Assembly (NCBI GenBank): GCA_905182985.1
Contig: CAJJDN010000068.1
Span: 147,453 to 211,452 of the forward strand
Source of the DNA: Paramecium sonneborni
Lineage: Eukaryota; Ciliophora; Oligohymenophorea; Peniculida; Parameciidae
DNA: 64,000 nucleotides
Reading direction: 5' to 3'
This document shows, one piece after another, positions 37,721 to 50,557 of the stretch. How positions within the stretch are numbered: position 1 is the stretch's first letter; every line of letters begins with the position of its first letter. Below the pieces are notes generated by a model. It ran no database searches and was not told the origin of the DNA. It saw nothing but the letters and a program-made list of their open reading frames with translations. The translations under genes and the position numbers were made by a program.

Positions 37721-38341
37721 ATGAACACAATTTACTCTGTCCAAAATTTGAATGATGACATAGAAATTTTAGATTTTCGATCAAACTTAAGAACTTGCAA
37801 CATTAAAATAAAGAATTATGCAGACTACATATTGTGGGAAAAGAAAATTGAATACTTTTCAAATTGTCTAACTTATGAAAAATTTACTTTTGGAAACAAA
37901 TCAAATCAAATAAATATTTTATCAAAAGGTAAAATATAGTAGGCAGAGCTAATTATTGGTGATAAGAAAATTATTTTGAAGAACAAAGATTATGATGATA
38001 TTTTATACTAATTATAATAAGAATAGAAAATTAGTCTTGAAAATGTTGTAAAAATTAACTAATATTCTGTAAATTATGATTAACAAAATTAAATTATTAG
38101 ATTATCAGATGGTTTGAATATAATTAATTCAATATAATTGACTAAAAGTAAATAAAATTTAATAATTAATGGATGTGATTATGGATGTGTCTTGCAAAAA
38201 TCAGATGGAAGTATATAATATATAGCAAATGATCTTAGTATTTTTTGTGGGATAAAATAAAATGAAGAACTTGAACTGAACAACTTTTAAAACTTTTAAG
38301 TTGGGACTACTTAACTTTGTATTGAATATTAATTTGATTGA
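37721..38341 (+). CDS. Hypothetical protein (206 aa)
   Basis: Single exon, 206 residues, no membrane segment. Alternating hydrophobic and polar residues (SIQLTKSKQNLIINGCDYGC, YIANDLSIFCGI) suggest a beta-rich fold. Three Cys lie in the C-terminal half. No family recognised. Convergent with the calcium-dependent kinase gene, with 25 bp between stop codons. Confidence 0.75.
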
Positions 38342-38366
38342 ATCATTATTTTTTTTTATATATATT

Positions 38367-40229
38367 TCATTTGAATAATTAAGAAAACTCTTAGAAATCT
38401 ACTAAATTATCTTAATTTTTATCAACAAGTTAAAAAACAAGAGTTCGTTCTTCAACTGTTGATGATTTGTCCATTACATTACATAATTGTTAAAATTCTG
38501 CAAGTTCTAATTTTTAATTTTTATTTTTATCAAAATTTTGGAAGATTTATTCAATTTTTAAATTATTTTATTTAACAATTCTCACTAATTCTGAAAGTAT
38601 TTTCTAAAAATATTAAATAATAAATAATACATTTGCTTTTTCTTTAGCAGGATTAAACTTTGAATCTTAATCAGTTCCATATGAAAGTTCTCTCTTAAAT
38701 TCATCAAAACTTATTTTTTTATCATTATTTTTATCAAATTTATTGAATATTACTTGAATTTCTTCATTTTTCAATGCTGGAGCAACAGTACGACATAATT
38801 TAGTGAATTCTTCAAAATCTAAATCACCTTACTTATCTTTATCAAAATTCTTAAAAATATCTTCAATTTTCAAATTATTGGCTTTGATAATTTCTTTAAG
38901 ATCTACAATAAGTCTTTCAGCAACATCTTTTAAATTAGAGTAATCATAATCACAAAATAATTTTTTAAATTCATCAATACTAACTTTTTGATCTCCGCTT
39001 TTATCTACTAATTTAAATAAATGTTCAACTTCTTTATGAGTTACTCTTTGATCTAATGCTTAAATAAAATTATTAAATTCATTTAAATCTAAATTTCCAC
39101 CTTTATCTTAATCAAACATTTTAAACTGTTATTCTACATTTAGATTTTTAGCTTAAATAATTTTTTATATATTAGATAAAATTTGTTTAGAAATTTCATC
39201 AACTTAGAAATTATCCTAAGAAATAAAATAAAATATTACATATTATCTTTCATTTTATGATACTTTTAATACATCATGTTAAAAAACATCATTCCAACTA
39301 ACTCTTTAATTTTCATCAATAGTTAAACATTTTTTAATGAAATCTTTGAATTATTCTGAAACTTTTTTTTCAATAGGAAATTTTAATGGAGAAGATTTAA
39401 TATTTAAAAGATAAGAATTAAGATCTCTACATGGCCAAGGTTATCTACCATAAAGCATTTCATAAGCCATAATTCCAATTGACCAAATATCACATTTAGC
39501 TGTATATGCAGTATTTTGAAGAAGTTAAGGTGCCATATAAATTGGAGTTCCAACACAATCTCTAATTAATTATCTTCCTGTTATATCAGCTTTGGTAGCA
39601 AATCCAAAGTCAGCAACTTTATGAATATTTTTATGAATTAAAGAATTTTCTGGTTTAATATCTCTGTGAATATATCCTGCTTTTGTCATCTCTTAAAATC
39701 CAAGCATTAATTATTATAACACCTATTAAGCTAAAACTTCATCTAACATTCCTCCATGTCTACTCAAAAAATGTCTTAAATCTCCACCATCACAAAGTTC
39801 AATTATCAATACCTAATAAAAATTAAATATTATTTTACTGTTTATTTTTAATCACCAAATGTATCTACTAGTTAAACAATGTTTGGATGTTAAAGTTATT
39901 TCATTATAGCTATTTCTTTATGTAAAGCATCAATCATAAATTGATCATCAAACAAAGTCATATCCATAACTAAATTACAAATATTCAATACTTTTTATCG
40001 CTACAGCATCTCCTGTCTTAATGTCTTTTCCTTTGTAAACTCTTCCAAAAGAACCACGTCCTAAAAAATCTTTCTCCAAATATTAGTATCGATTCTATAA
40101 TGTTTACATAATATAATTATTTATCAAATAAATTTGAGAAAAAACCATATAATTTTCATTACTAATTTATTTATCTTACTATTCTTCTTAAGCCTATAAA
40201 ACTTTCTGTATTTGATTATAATTATACAT
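38367..40229 (-). CDS. Calcium-dependent protein kinase with six EF-hand loops
   Basis: About 587 residues. The Ser/Thr kinase domain at residues 50-310 has Gly-loop LGRGSFGRV at 56-64, AIK lysine near 79, HRDIKPEN at 172-179, DFG at 191-193, and GTPIYMAP followed by Gln where most kinases have Glu (APE). It is followed by six calcium loops of the form DxDxGG/DxNxDx...E between about 360 and 585; classical CDPKs have four. Introns: 22 nt at 39970-39991, 26 nt at 39813-39838, 24 nt at 39216-39239 and 27 nt at 38604-38630; the last two are phase-neutral. The start at 40229 is the first ATG of the frame. Links calcium signals to phosphorylation, as in ciliary beating or exocytosis. Confidence 0.93.
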
Positions 40230-40690
40230 TATTATTTTAAATAATTTTATGCTCCTTTACATTAGTTTATTTTTACTACTATTATGAATTTTTTTTAATT
40301 TTCATGTATTATTCATCATTTTATATAAAGATTACATATTTTTCATTGTTTGTAAAAATCAACCTATTAAATTCTTCTAATTTTATGTTACTTTTATCAT
40401 CTTTTTCAAATTCAGTAAAAACCATTAGAATTATCTATATATTATTTTACCGTTAAAATTTCCATTTATTTTAAAATAGTACCGATATTTATTATTGGAT
40501 TAGTGAATTCATCAAACTTTAACTACTTCTTCGCCTTTCTTTCATAAATATGAAAAACTATTCATCATTTAATTTATTATTGCAAATAATCTATTTTAAG
40601 TTTAAGATTCATTAGATCTGAGAAGTCATTCCCCAAAAAAAATTACGAAAATTTTTTAAGAATTAACAATTTCTATTTTGATCAAAAATT
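40230..40690. other. AT-rich stretch without a supported gene
   Basis: Upstream of the kinase gene. Short frames only, broken by TGA on both strands. Probably the kinase promoter plus decayed sequence continuous with the next entry. Confidence 0.4.
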
Positions 40691-41616
40691 TAGAAAATTT
40701 GGATATTTTATGATAAATGGATCGATTTTAATTTAAAGTTAGGAATTATTAAAATTAACATTTCCTTCTTTACCCAAATTATGAATTGCTAATTTATGCT
40801 TAAGTATTTGCTTAAGCAATTTATAAAATATTTCCTCCGAATTGAAAATTTTCTTATCGACTTCAATTATTTTTAACTTTAGAATTAGAGACTTACTAGA
40901 GTTTTTTATTTGAGATATCAAGTCTTCTTATGAAAGAAAATAAACCAAAAATTATTCAGAAAATTGCAATTTGATTGCTATATTTATAAATTTTTTTTGA
41001 TTACATTTAGATTCTTCAATAAGTTATGTAATAAAAATAATAATCTAGGTATTTTCAAAAATAATTAATTTCTCTAAGACTGACAAACATGAATAATTTT
41101 GAAGCATGATTTCCAAAAATTCAAATAGCATTTATCAAAGTAGTAGAAATCTTCTCTAATAAGTTTTGTACCTGTTTAATCATTTTGTAATTCCAAATGT
41201 TCATAGCAAACCTAAAATTTTGAAAACCCACTTATGTAGACTAGGTTAATATTTCTATGGAAGTATTCATTCATTAATACCTATATAAAATCAGTTATAA
41301 TTTATATTAATATCTGTGTTGCTGTATGTTCAACAAATATAGATTCATTTTAAACTGAAAATTTTGATAAATTTCCTTAGCATTCAGCTTATCACCCATA
41401 TAATAATCTATTAATTTTACAATTTTTAGTGGATAAATTCCTGATTACATTTTATAGCTGTTTATTAATTTGTCTTTAATTAATTTGTTCAAAATCCTCC
41501 TTTTTCTAATTCATCATTTTCTAAGTATGAATATCTATTCAATATTTTTACATAACTCAAATTTTATTTGTGATTTGACATACATCTAAAATAGATTTAG
41601 ACTTTATCTTAAACTA
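40691..41616 (-). pseudogene. Decayed armadillo/HEAT-like gene
   Basis: Coding-like segments in successive frames: NLLEKISTTLINAI, then FEFLEIMLQNYSCLSVLEK, then ITQLIEESKCNQKKFINIAIKLQFSEQFLVYFLSQED (about 40880-41110), and finally SSKSLILKLKIIEVDKKIF. Together they look like helical ARM or HEAT repeats. The frame changes between the first two segments are not explained by any clean GT...AG intron. In-frame TGA codons lie near 41520 and 40690. A start ATG at 41616 with a possible 31-nt intron is plausible. Most likely a pseudogene; a gene with unusual introns is the alternative. Confidence 0.5.
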
Positions 41617-41944
41617 TATAATGTATCAGAATTTAAAAGTCGAATTATTATTCTTAAGAATTGTTAAAGATGAAAATGATTCTCAAATTTAAATATCAAC
41701 AATGAAAGTGAAATAAAAAATATTTTATTCTAAGTTCATCATCTATTATAAATTGAAAGGATTTATTTATTTAAATTGTTCAATTTACTCTTGCAAAATT
41801 ATTTTATAATTTAATATAACTAATTCATTGCATCCCTAAAATAAAGAAATCTTTAATTGATGAATAAGATAGTTTCATTAGTTTATTTTGAATATCACAA
41901 ATATTATCTGTCAAATCTAAAAATAATTTATTTTTAATTAACTA

Positions 41945-44900
41945 ATGAACATCCACTTTTAAAAAATGTTAAATTACTTTTTGGATTTGTACATAAAAAA
42001 TGAAGAATAATTAGTAATTTTTCCAAGATTTCTTGTTTTGGTTTTGAGAATTTAATCATCTTTATTAAGCTTATCGTATATTTATGGAAAAGAAAGAAGT
42101 TCATATATTATATTGTTAAGTGAGTTTGCAAGACCTCAATAATTTTTGGCTCCATTAGATGTAGCTTAATACATAATATTGATCTTGTGTAATTTATATA
42201 TCATAAATTTGTTTTCAATTAATGCACATACTAAATATATAGGAGTTTTTGGATAATTATTAAGAAGCAGTTTACTAAATTTTTTTTTTGAATATAGTAC
42301 AGGATAATTAAAAATGCTTACTCATTCATTTTTAATTCTTATATCATTTAGTGAAACATTAGTTTTATCTGGAACATTAAATGCAAATACAATAAATTTT
42401 TAAAATACAAGATTTTCATTCTTAGACTTTATCTTAGCTATTTTGAATTACATTATAATGATTCTATATTCATATTATGATACTTATGAAGTAATAATAG
42501 TGTTAGCTTTAATAATTAATATTTTAAAGGCATTAAATCTAATTATTTATTCCCCTTTAAAAAACTTTTATACTAAATCAATTTTACTTTCCATAAATCT
42601 TTACACACTATTTTTAGGACTACTAAAAGTTGCATCTATTGAAAGACATTTCACAAGTGAAATTGTATTAATACCTTTATTTTTAAATGTTACTTTAATA
42701 AATTACTAGAGGTAATTTAAGCAAAAAGTATTTAATTCTCAAAAAGGTTAATGCAAAGTAATTCATGTTTTAATATATCTTGATAATATTAAAGATATCA
42801 AAGCAATTAAAGTAGAGAAGCCTTAATTAGCTAAGGAGAGAATTATTTACTCTAGTATTTTAATGTTATAAGGATAAGATTATGAAGCATTTTTAGAATT
42901 AAATTCAATATAATCATCAGAATTAAATATTTTAGAGAAGTTTAAAAGAAAGGTAGTTCTAAAATAATGTATTAATAAAATAGATTGTAAGATTTAGGTT
43001 GAATCTAATTCATAACATAAAATTGCTTTAGCAGTTGGTTCTTTAATGGCAAGTGAGGAATCGAATTTATTAATAAGAAATGACATTCTTAGTATATTAA
43101 GAGAAAAGATTGCCTGTTAATAATTATTGATGTAAAATCAAACATATAATCATTATGGTTAATATTTACATTTCATTTAAAATACTTTCAATTTGCAAAA
43201 TAAACTTGAAAAGTAATATTAGGAATTTCCTTGTGATAAAACTTAAAGTATTTTAGGTTTTTTTTATGCAGAAATAATTAATGACTTTTTAGCGACTAAT
43301 CAATTATTTAGCATAATTGCATTGTCTGATGAAAAAATTAAAAGAGTTGGAACTTATTAAGATGTGTTTTCAAATAAAATGATTTATTTAATATCAAAAT
43401 TCACAAACACTTTAATAGTTAAAAGATGTTCAAATGATGCAAATTAATTTTTACATAAAACTAATGAATAATTATAAGGGAAATCTATAAATTGTCTTAT
43501 TCCACCTGGAATTGCAGAACATCATGATAAATTTGTTTTTTAATTTCTACAAACAGGACAAGCAAAATTTATGAGAAAGATTAATTCAAATTATTTATAT
43601 TATTCTTAAAGAAATATGATGACTATAATTGAATTTGTATTTGATGTTAATTTACTCAATGATTTCAGTTTTATATCATTCATTTAGCCTACATCAAATT
43701 AATAAATGTTTTTAATAGTTGATTAAAATTTTAAAATTTCTTGTTTAAGTGAAGGACTTGTATCTGAATTAGGAATGAAAATTCCAATACATAATTATAT
43801 AGGAGTTAACATAAAAATAATATTACCTGATTTTCCTTTAAAATTTTATGGTACTTAATTTATAGAAAATGCAGAAGCTCAATTTACTAAATTTAATGAA
43901 GAAATCTTGTAAAGTACAGGTTCCACTTAAATTGTAACTTTTATTACTTCTTATAATGCCATTTCATGTTAATTTTAAAGTGAAATTATATATTATATTG
44001 TTACTTTTGACTTTTTCAAAAAACCAACATAATAATCTTAACCAAGTATATCTAATTTAAGTCCAACTTAAAGTCCAAGAAAAAATGAATAAGATGAAAA
44101 TTTCTTTAGTTTAGTCAATTAAGAAAGTCGTGTTAAAATTCCATATCATGAAAATAATAGTTTAAAAAGAAATACTAACTCATTTTATTAGATTAAATTA
44201 AAAGGAAGTTAATAAGATCCAGCTGATTTATCTGAATAAAATGAAGTTAAACTAATTTCATGTTTAGAATATACTAATTTAGTTAGTCCAAGTAGATAAA
44301 ATGAAAATTTACTTGCTCAATAACATTATTTCTCAAAATCAAAATCTCATAAGTTTTTGTTATAAATGTCTGGTTTAGAATAAGATTAATATAGTAATGA
44401 AAAATAATAGGTCTTTTAAGATGATAGATCTTCTTAAATTTCAAGTTTATAAGGAGCAAGACGATCTAAATTTTTTAAAAAATATGAAATCTTTACTAAA
44501 ATTAAAGAATCAAGTTCATTATCCAGAAACCATAAATTATTTGTTTTAATGTTTTTGTTATGTATCCTTATCTAATTTATTATTCAAATTATAGTAATTT
44601 TTATCTATTATCACTTAGTAATTAATAGAAATTAACAAAAATTTAGAAGGACTTGCATCTGACATAGATCTACTATAAATAAAGAATTTTATCTTCCAAC
44701 CACTTGAAACCTTTTTAGTAACAAGATGGACAATAGTAAATTATAATTTATTGAGAGATTAAAAAGTAATTAATTTAACTTAGTACGCTGATTTAATTAA
44801 CTTTCCAAGATCTAATCTTAATATGGGTTATGATTCATTAGATGAAAATCTTAAAAAGGCTTTTAATAGGCCTGAATTATAATAGTTTTTAAAGGACACA

Positions 44901-46335
44901 TATTTATAAGTTTATGTTTATGTAAAGACTAATTAAGGTGAAGTCTATAATATATCTCTGAGAAACAGTATTAATATTTTAATTAATTATTAATATACTT
45001 TTAAAATGGCATACATAATTGATGGAGCAGCTGTACCTGATAGTCCTTATGTGTATTTTTAATACAGAAATTATATACCTATAAAAGAGAAATTCTCAAA
45101 TTTAAATGAAATAGTGTTAATTTAAACTATTTAGAGAGCATTTAACATAAATGAGAAGGTTTAAGTAATTTTTGTGATTAGTATATCAATACTATTATTC
45201 TTTTTATCCTTAACATTACTATATTTTATTAAAATATCGAGAAATATCAATAGATATTATATTTTGATGTAAAATATTTCTAATTAATATATTGAGAATG
45301 ATTTAACAAGATTGAAAAGCTTAGCAGAGAAAATTAGTAAAGATTAGAATTTATTATTTAAATATTAATTTAGTTTGTCAGAGAGAGAGAAAACTTTTGA
45401 AAGTTTTACTGATAGAAATGCAACAATGAGGAGATTAAATTAAAAATTATAATCTGTAAGTATGCATGAAATTTATTATTATTTATTCATTTTCATAACA
45501 ATATTGGTAATAGGTGGAAATGCTACACTAACTTATCTTGAAGGTTAATCTTATTTAAGTAAATATCCAGCCACATCACGTTTTTATAAGGCTGTATCAG
45601 ACATTGGTACTGATGTACCTACTATGTATGCTCAAAGAGATGTACTTTATGGCAGAGCTAATTTTCCTTTTTATACATAAGTAGATATCGATAATATTTT
45701 AAAAGAAATTGATATGGCAATTAATAGAACACAAATATTTTCTAGTGAAGATTACGATTTCGATAAGTATTTCTTTCTAATTATTGAAGTTTCCTTGTAT
45801 CAGATACATTTAAAGAATATTTCCAAATTTTATAAATTAAAGATTTATGTGAATATATTCCAGATGAGTTGAAAGAACGATCATTAACTCTCTGTCCTTA
45901 AGTAATGAGTCAAAACATGAAGAGAGGATTAAAAGCAGTCTTGATATATATTATCAATTTTATAAAGACAGATATGGAAATTAATAAATTTTAAACTAGA
46001 ACATAAGCTAGCTTTTTAGAATTAGAAGGAGGCTTTTTAGTCTCACATCTCATTAAACTTATTAATGATAAATTTAACTAAGACTTAATGAATTAAACTT
46101 AATATTATATCTCAACAATTAATGTAAAAAAAATTATCATTATTTTTAGATTCATAATATACTTGTTCTAATTATACTGTTCTTCGTCACATTAATTATA
46201 TTAACTGTTTTAATTCAAAAACTTAGATACAAATTTTATCTTGTTAAAAGATTAACTTTTTTATTACCTTAAAGAACCTTAATATTTGATGATGTATTCG
46301 AAAGAAATATTAGACAATTATTACAACAAAATTGA
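41945..46335 (+). CDS. Large multi-pass membrane protein with PAS-like region, ciliate TmcB-like family
   Basis: About 1438 residues from the proposed start. The N-terminal 270 residues hold several hydrophobic helices. A cytoplasmic region at about 270-830 contains PAS-like segments, including NCLIPPGIAEHHDKFVFQFL, a motif of a large ciliate family related to TmcB/TmcC sensors. Two transmembrane helices flank an extracytoplasmic domain (about 900-1070), then further helices and a conserved tail, LPQRTLIFDDVFE. Introns: 25 nt at 44594-44618, 23 nt at 45767-45789 and 26 nt at 46124-46149. The frame is open further upstream to about 41895, so the true start or a 5' intron is uncertain. Probably a sensory or signalling membrane protein. 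Confidence 0.75.
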
Positions 46336-47050
46336 AAGATTTGAATTTGTGATAATCTCTAAATTACATATCATTAGATTAAATGTTGTTTTTATAATAT
46401 AAGATATATTTTAATTATATACTATAATGATCATCCAAAAAATTTTAAACACTATTTAAAATTTTTAGCAACCCTTGTCTAAAGTATTGGTTAAGTGAAA
46501 AATATTAATTCAAGAAAATAATTGAAAACAACATATTACATTTTTAAAAGATTATAGAAAAGTCTAAGAAAATATTAAGTTAATTTAATAATATTAAACT
46601 TAATATAAATAAAATATTATTTAAAAAAAATGCAATACGATTGTTTAAAATGAGGTTTTTAATATTATAGTTTTTAAGATTGCCAAAACTTAATGATCAT
46701 TAGATTTTAGGATTAATAATATTAAAAAATTTTATAATTTAAATATAAGTTTTTTGATATAATTATCAATGAGGAAATATAAATTATAGTGAGAAAGGTC
46801 AATTGAGAAATGCAAATGTTAATTAGTTGATAATATTATGATATTTAAATGTTGAATCATAATTTTTATAAATTGTTAGAAATTGAATGTTTATAATTCA
46901 AGAAGATCTTTAAGTTATGAAAGAAATGTAAGAAATTTTGAAATAAAGTATTGATAATAAGTTTAGTTAAACGAGTATATTTTTATAGAAGTACCTAATA
47001 TATATATAGAAATTTTTATAGTCATTATCATATAAAACACTAAATCAGTT
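46336..47050. other. AT-rich intergenic stretch
   Basis: About 715 bp between two convergent genes. No coding frame is supported. The 3' UTRs of the large membrane protein (plus) and the small CaaX protein (minus) should lie here; the rest shows nothing recognisable. Confidence 0.5.
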
Positions 47051-47302
47051 TCAAATAATAGTGCAATCACAAATTTGAGTTTTTTTGTGTGTTTGTGGTT
47101 CTTCTAAATTGTATTCTTTGAAATTTTCTACAATATGAATTTGGAATAATGGGCCATTATTGGCTTAGTCTTTAAAAATAACTTTATGGGAACTATTGCC
47201 CTTTAAAATAGGATTATTGAAAGCATCTTTTCTAGGTTTTTATGCAGAGAGTGTAGTACTTATTTCAGTCAATTATACAGTTCTTACATCATCATCATTC
47301 AT
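47051..47302 (-). CDS. Small protein with C-terminal CaaX-like motif
   Basis: Single exon, 83 residues. Contains KVIFKDQANNGPLFQIHIVENFKEYN and ends CDCTII. The last four residues, CTII, fit a CaaX prenylation signal, and the preceding Cys could be a second lipid site. The pattern of a VTF/VIF-xD core followed by a QxHxVEN segment recalls other small ciliate proteins, but no function is known to me. A membrane-attached small regulator is possible. The convergent HECT gene stop lies 114 bp upstream of its start. Confidence 0.65.
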
Positions 47303-47415
47303 TTATAAAATTAATATTTTGTATAGTTCTTGTAAGAATATATGATGCAAACTCTAAAAATATTATATATAATGTGGATTCATATAATAATAATAAAATG
47401 ATGAAATATCACAAA

Positions 47416-50400
47416 TCATATTAATCCAAATCCTTCTGCATTATCTAGAGAGATTTTTAACTTTTCTTTTAAAATTTCTTTATTTTTGTATTATGGTAAC
47501 AACAGAATATTAAAACAAGTATGAGCAGATGGTAATTATTCAGTATCTAAATGTAATTAATTAAAATAATATACATTGTCCATGTTTTTAGATAACAAAT
47601 TTCATAGATTTGAGTCCTCCAACAGGGATTCTATCTGATCCTGTGCAGAAGAATAGAAATTTTTTTTGCATTTCTATATTCAAGGAAAGTATTATATCCC
47701 AAAAAAGTCTATTTATTTGATTTTGAAATATACTTAATATATTCTGAATTATTTTCATATCCATTATATTTAGTCGATGACTCTAAATCTTTCATATCAA
47801 AAGTTGGAAGTCCAATAATTAACGATTATAATTCTTCACCTGAAAATAACTATACCAATAGAGTTTAAAAACTTTACTTTTATCCCATCACCGTCAACAA
47901 CAGATTTAAATCCATCTCTCAATAATTCAAATTATTTTTAAACTAATTTATTTAAATACCAATCTGTATACAAATGAATATATTCCTCTCTATTTTCAAT
48001 TGTAACACCTAATTAGTTTCCATTAGGCTATATATAATTAAATATTATAATAATACTTTTAAATCTTCATAGTAACTTTATCCCCATACTTTATATGTTG
48101 CATTAAATGTAAGGGATAGACTTTCAATAACTTTTGGATCCGTCTATTCTCTTAGAAATTAGAATCCAGTATATGTTTCCATATCCAATTCTTTCATATC
48201 ATCCTCATTTACTTACTCTCCTCTCAATTTCTTAAATAAGACTGTTGGAAATCGAACATCTAATAAAACAGAATTATAAAGTGATAACCCTAATAGTTTG
48301 CCAATCAATTAATAATAGATAGGTATTTCAAAAGATTGAGGATTAAACCAAAATACAGTATCATTATTTTTAGAAATGAACATACCATAATCAGGTGTTA
48401 CTAATTTCTCCATAATTAATCTAAAAAACTCTCTTTTAAGTCCTCCTTCATCTACTCCTTATTCATTAACAAATTAAACCTTTAAAGGTGTCTTTAATGA
48501 CACTTATATTTATTATAACTAATTTATTGCAGATTCTATTATATTGTCTCTTTCAATTGTTAAAGATATATATTAAGGTAATATTCCAAGTGTTCTTCTT
48601 CTCTAATCATACTATTTTATTTTGCATTCTATATATAACAGTTTATTTTTAAATTATATTGGCATTGCCCAAGGATATTAACAAAATGTAAATGAATAAT
48701 TTCTCCATATTTTTTAATTGAACATTTAGAATTAAGAAAATTCTTCTCTATCTCCATCCTACTTATAAAAAAATTGTATAGAATTTATGATAAAATCACT
48801 TGATTATATTCTATGATTTCCTATATTAGATTTATAAATCACACTGTAAAGCTCAAATAATCCTTTCATCTTTTCAATATCCTCAATTTCCAAAAATGGT
48901 CTAATTGGAGCATTCGTTTATATTTTTATTTATTTCTCAATTTAATTTTTTATTATTAATTACAACTATTTTATTTCAAATTTATCAAGTTTTCTTAACC
49001 ATTTTGATAATTATGTTAATTACTATTAACTTAATCTTCTTACTATTGTCAATACTATTTAAGTTTTTTCCTCCAAAATTACATTCAAACAATTCTTAAA
49101 TTAAAGAATTAAATAAAGTGCTCTAAGTTCATATAAATTTTTTAATTGTTCAATCTCTTCTACTTTCTTTTAAAATAGATTCTTTATTACTTAAATAAAG
49201 TATTCTTTCTACTAATCAAATTAAATTGCAGTTTCGTAAACTAATTTACTATTTACTTCTGGGTTTTCTGGATCAATCTTTTAAATGCCTTGATTCTTAT
49301 TATAATTTTCTATAAATGACATTCCAAATAATTCTATAAAATTTGAAATCTTCAATAAATATTGAACTATTTCATTTTTTCTTATCCTTTATTAATATGG
49401 TTACAAATTTTCAGTTATGTTTATCTATTTTGAACACATTAACTCCCATTTAACTTCTTCATTTTCTATCAAAACTTAACATATTCCTCTAATGTCTTCT
49501 TATCCTAATCCCAAATCTAAATACCCATTATTTAATCTGCATTGTGGAAATTCACAAAATATCTAACCACATCCATATAATGCTTTTTCAAACAAAAGTT
49601 GACAGTCATACTACAATCCTTTTTCAAATTTTTTAAATTACCATTCATTTAACTCTAAATCAACAAATATACACTAATCTCTTTGACTATACATTTCAAA
49701 TACCATCATATTATCATTTATAATCTCACCATCTATCCCTTTTATTTTTTTTTTTTCTTAAATTAATTAATCTGCTTTAAAAGTTTTATGTCTAGGACTC
49801 CAAATTCGGACATTATTTATTTATTTTTATTTGAACATTTCTTTAAATGTATCTCTAAGCAAATTCGTCCAAGCTTTAATCTCAGAATTATTATCTACTT
49901 AAGCCTTTATTTTATTTAACTCCTAATTTATAGGAGACATATAAATTAAAGTAAACTTAAAAATAAATATAATTATACTCTTGCTAAGTTAGGGAATATC
50001 TATTTTTTTTTAAGATTGTCATTATAAAAACCTACTCTTATTTAAGGCTCAATTGATTAATAATTTTTTAAAAAAATCTCATAAACTTCTCTTATAACCT
50101 ATATTTTCTATTAAAAAAATTACATATTCGTAATCCCATTCATTTTCTAAATAACGTATACTTGAATTATAATTATGATATTCAGGAATGTATTTAATTA
50201 TCTTCTCCTCTTTTATTAAATCAGAATTCATTGTATTAGGCTATTAATATTTAAATTCCAAACCTATTATCTATTTTTCTTTTATATCTCTTCCATTTCA
50301 TTATCATAATCTACATAATATTTCCATTCTTTTATGAATTTTTTAGATATTAAATAGTATTCCATCCCTCCTTTTTCACTTAATGATTTTTCTAACATCT

Positions 50401-50484
50401 ACTTCTAAAAATTAATATTACTCTTTTTCCATTATCATAGATTATTTTTTCCTACCTAAATTGATTCTCTTTTGGTTGTATCAT
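47416..50484 (-). CDS. HECT E3 ubiquitin ligase with N-terminal DUSP-like and AZUL-like regions
   Basis: About 956 residues. C-terminal HECT domain (from about residue 610): VDEGGLKREFF, the NGNQLGVTIENREEYIHLY segment, GSDRIPVGGL, and the catalytic Cys in SAHTCFNIL about 33 residues from the end. Near residue 225, GCGQIFCEFPQC fits the AZUL zinc finger of UBE3A. The N-terminal 100 residues, YYLISKKFIKEWKYYV...MNSDLI...DYEYVIREVYEIFLKNY, match a DUSP domain. Introns: 17 nt at 50405-50421, then 50241-50263, 50099-50123, 49956-49978, 48028-48056, 47850-47877, 47709-47733 and 47547-47574. The HECT ones are confirmed by the family. The 17-nt one is unusually short, so a start at the internal ATG near 50400 is possible. 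Confidence 0.88.
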
Positions 50485-50557
50485 TTAGACAAGAGATTGA
50501 ATCATTAAAATAAATAATATTCAGATAAGTATAATTTACTTATTATATTCTATAAAG

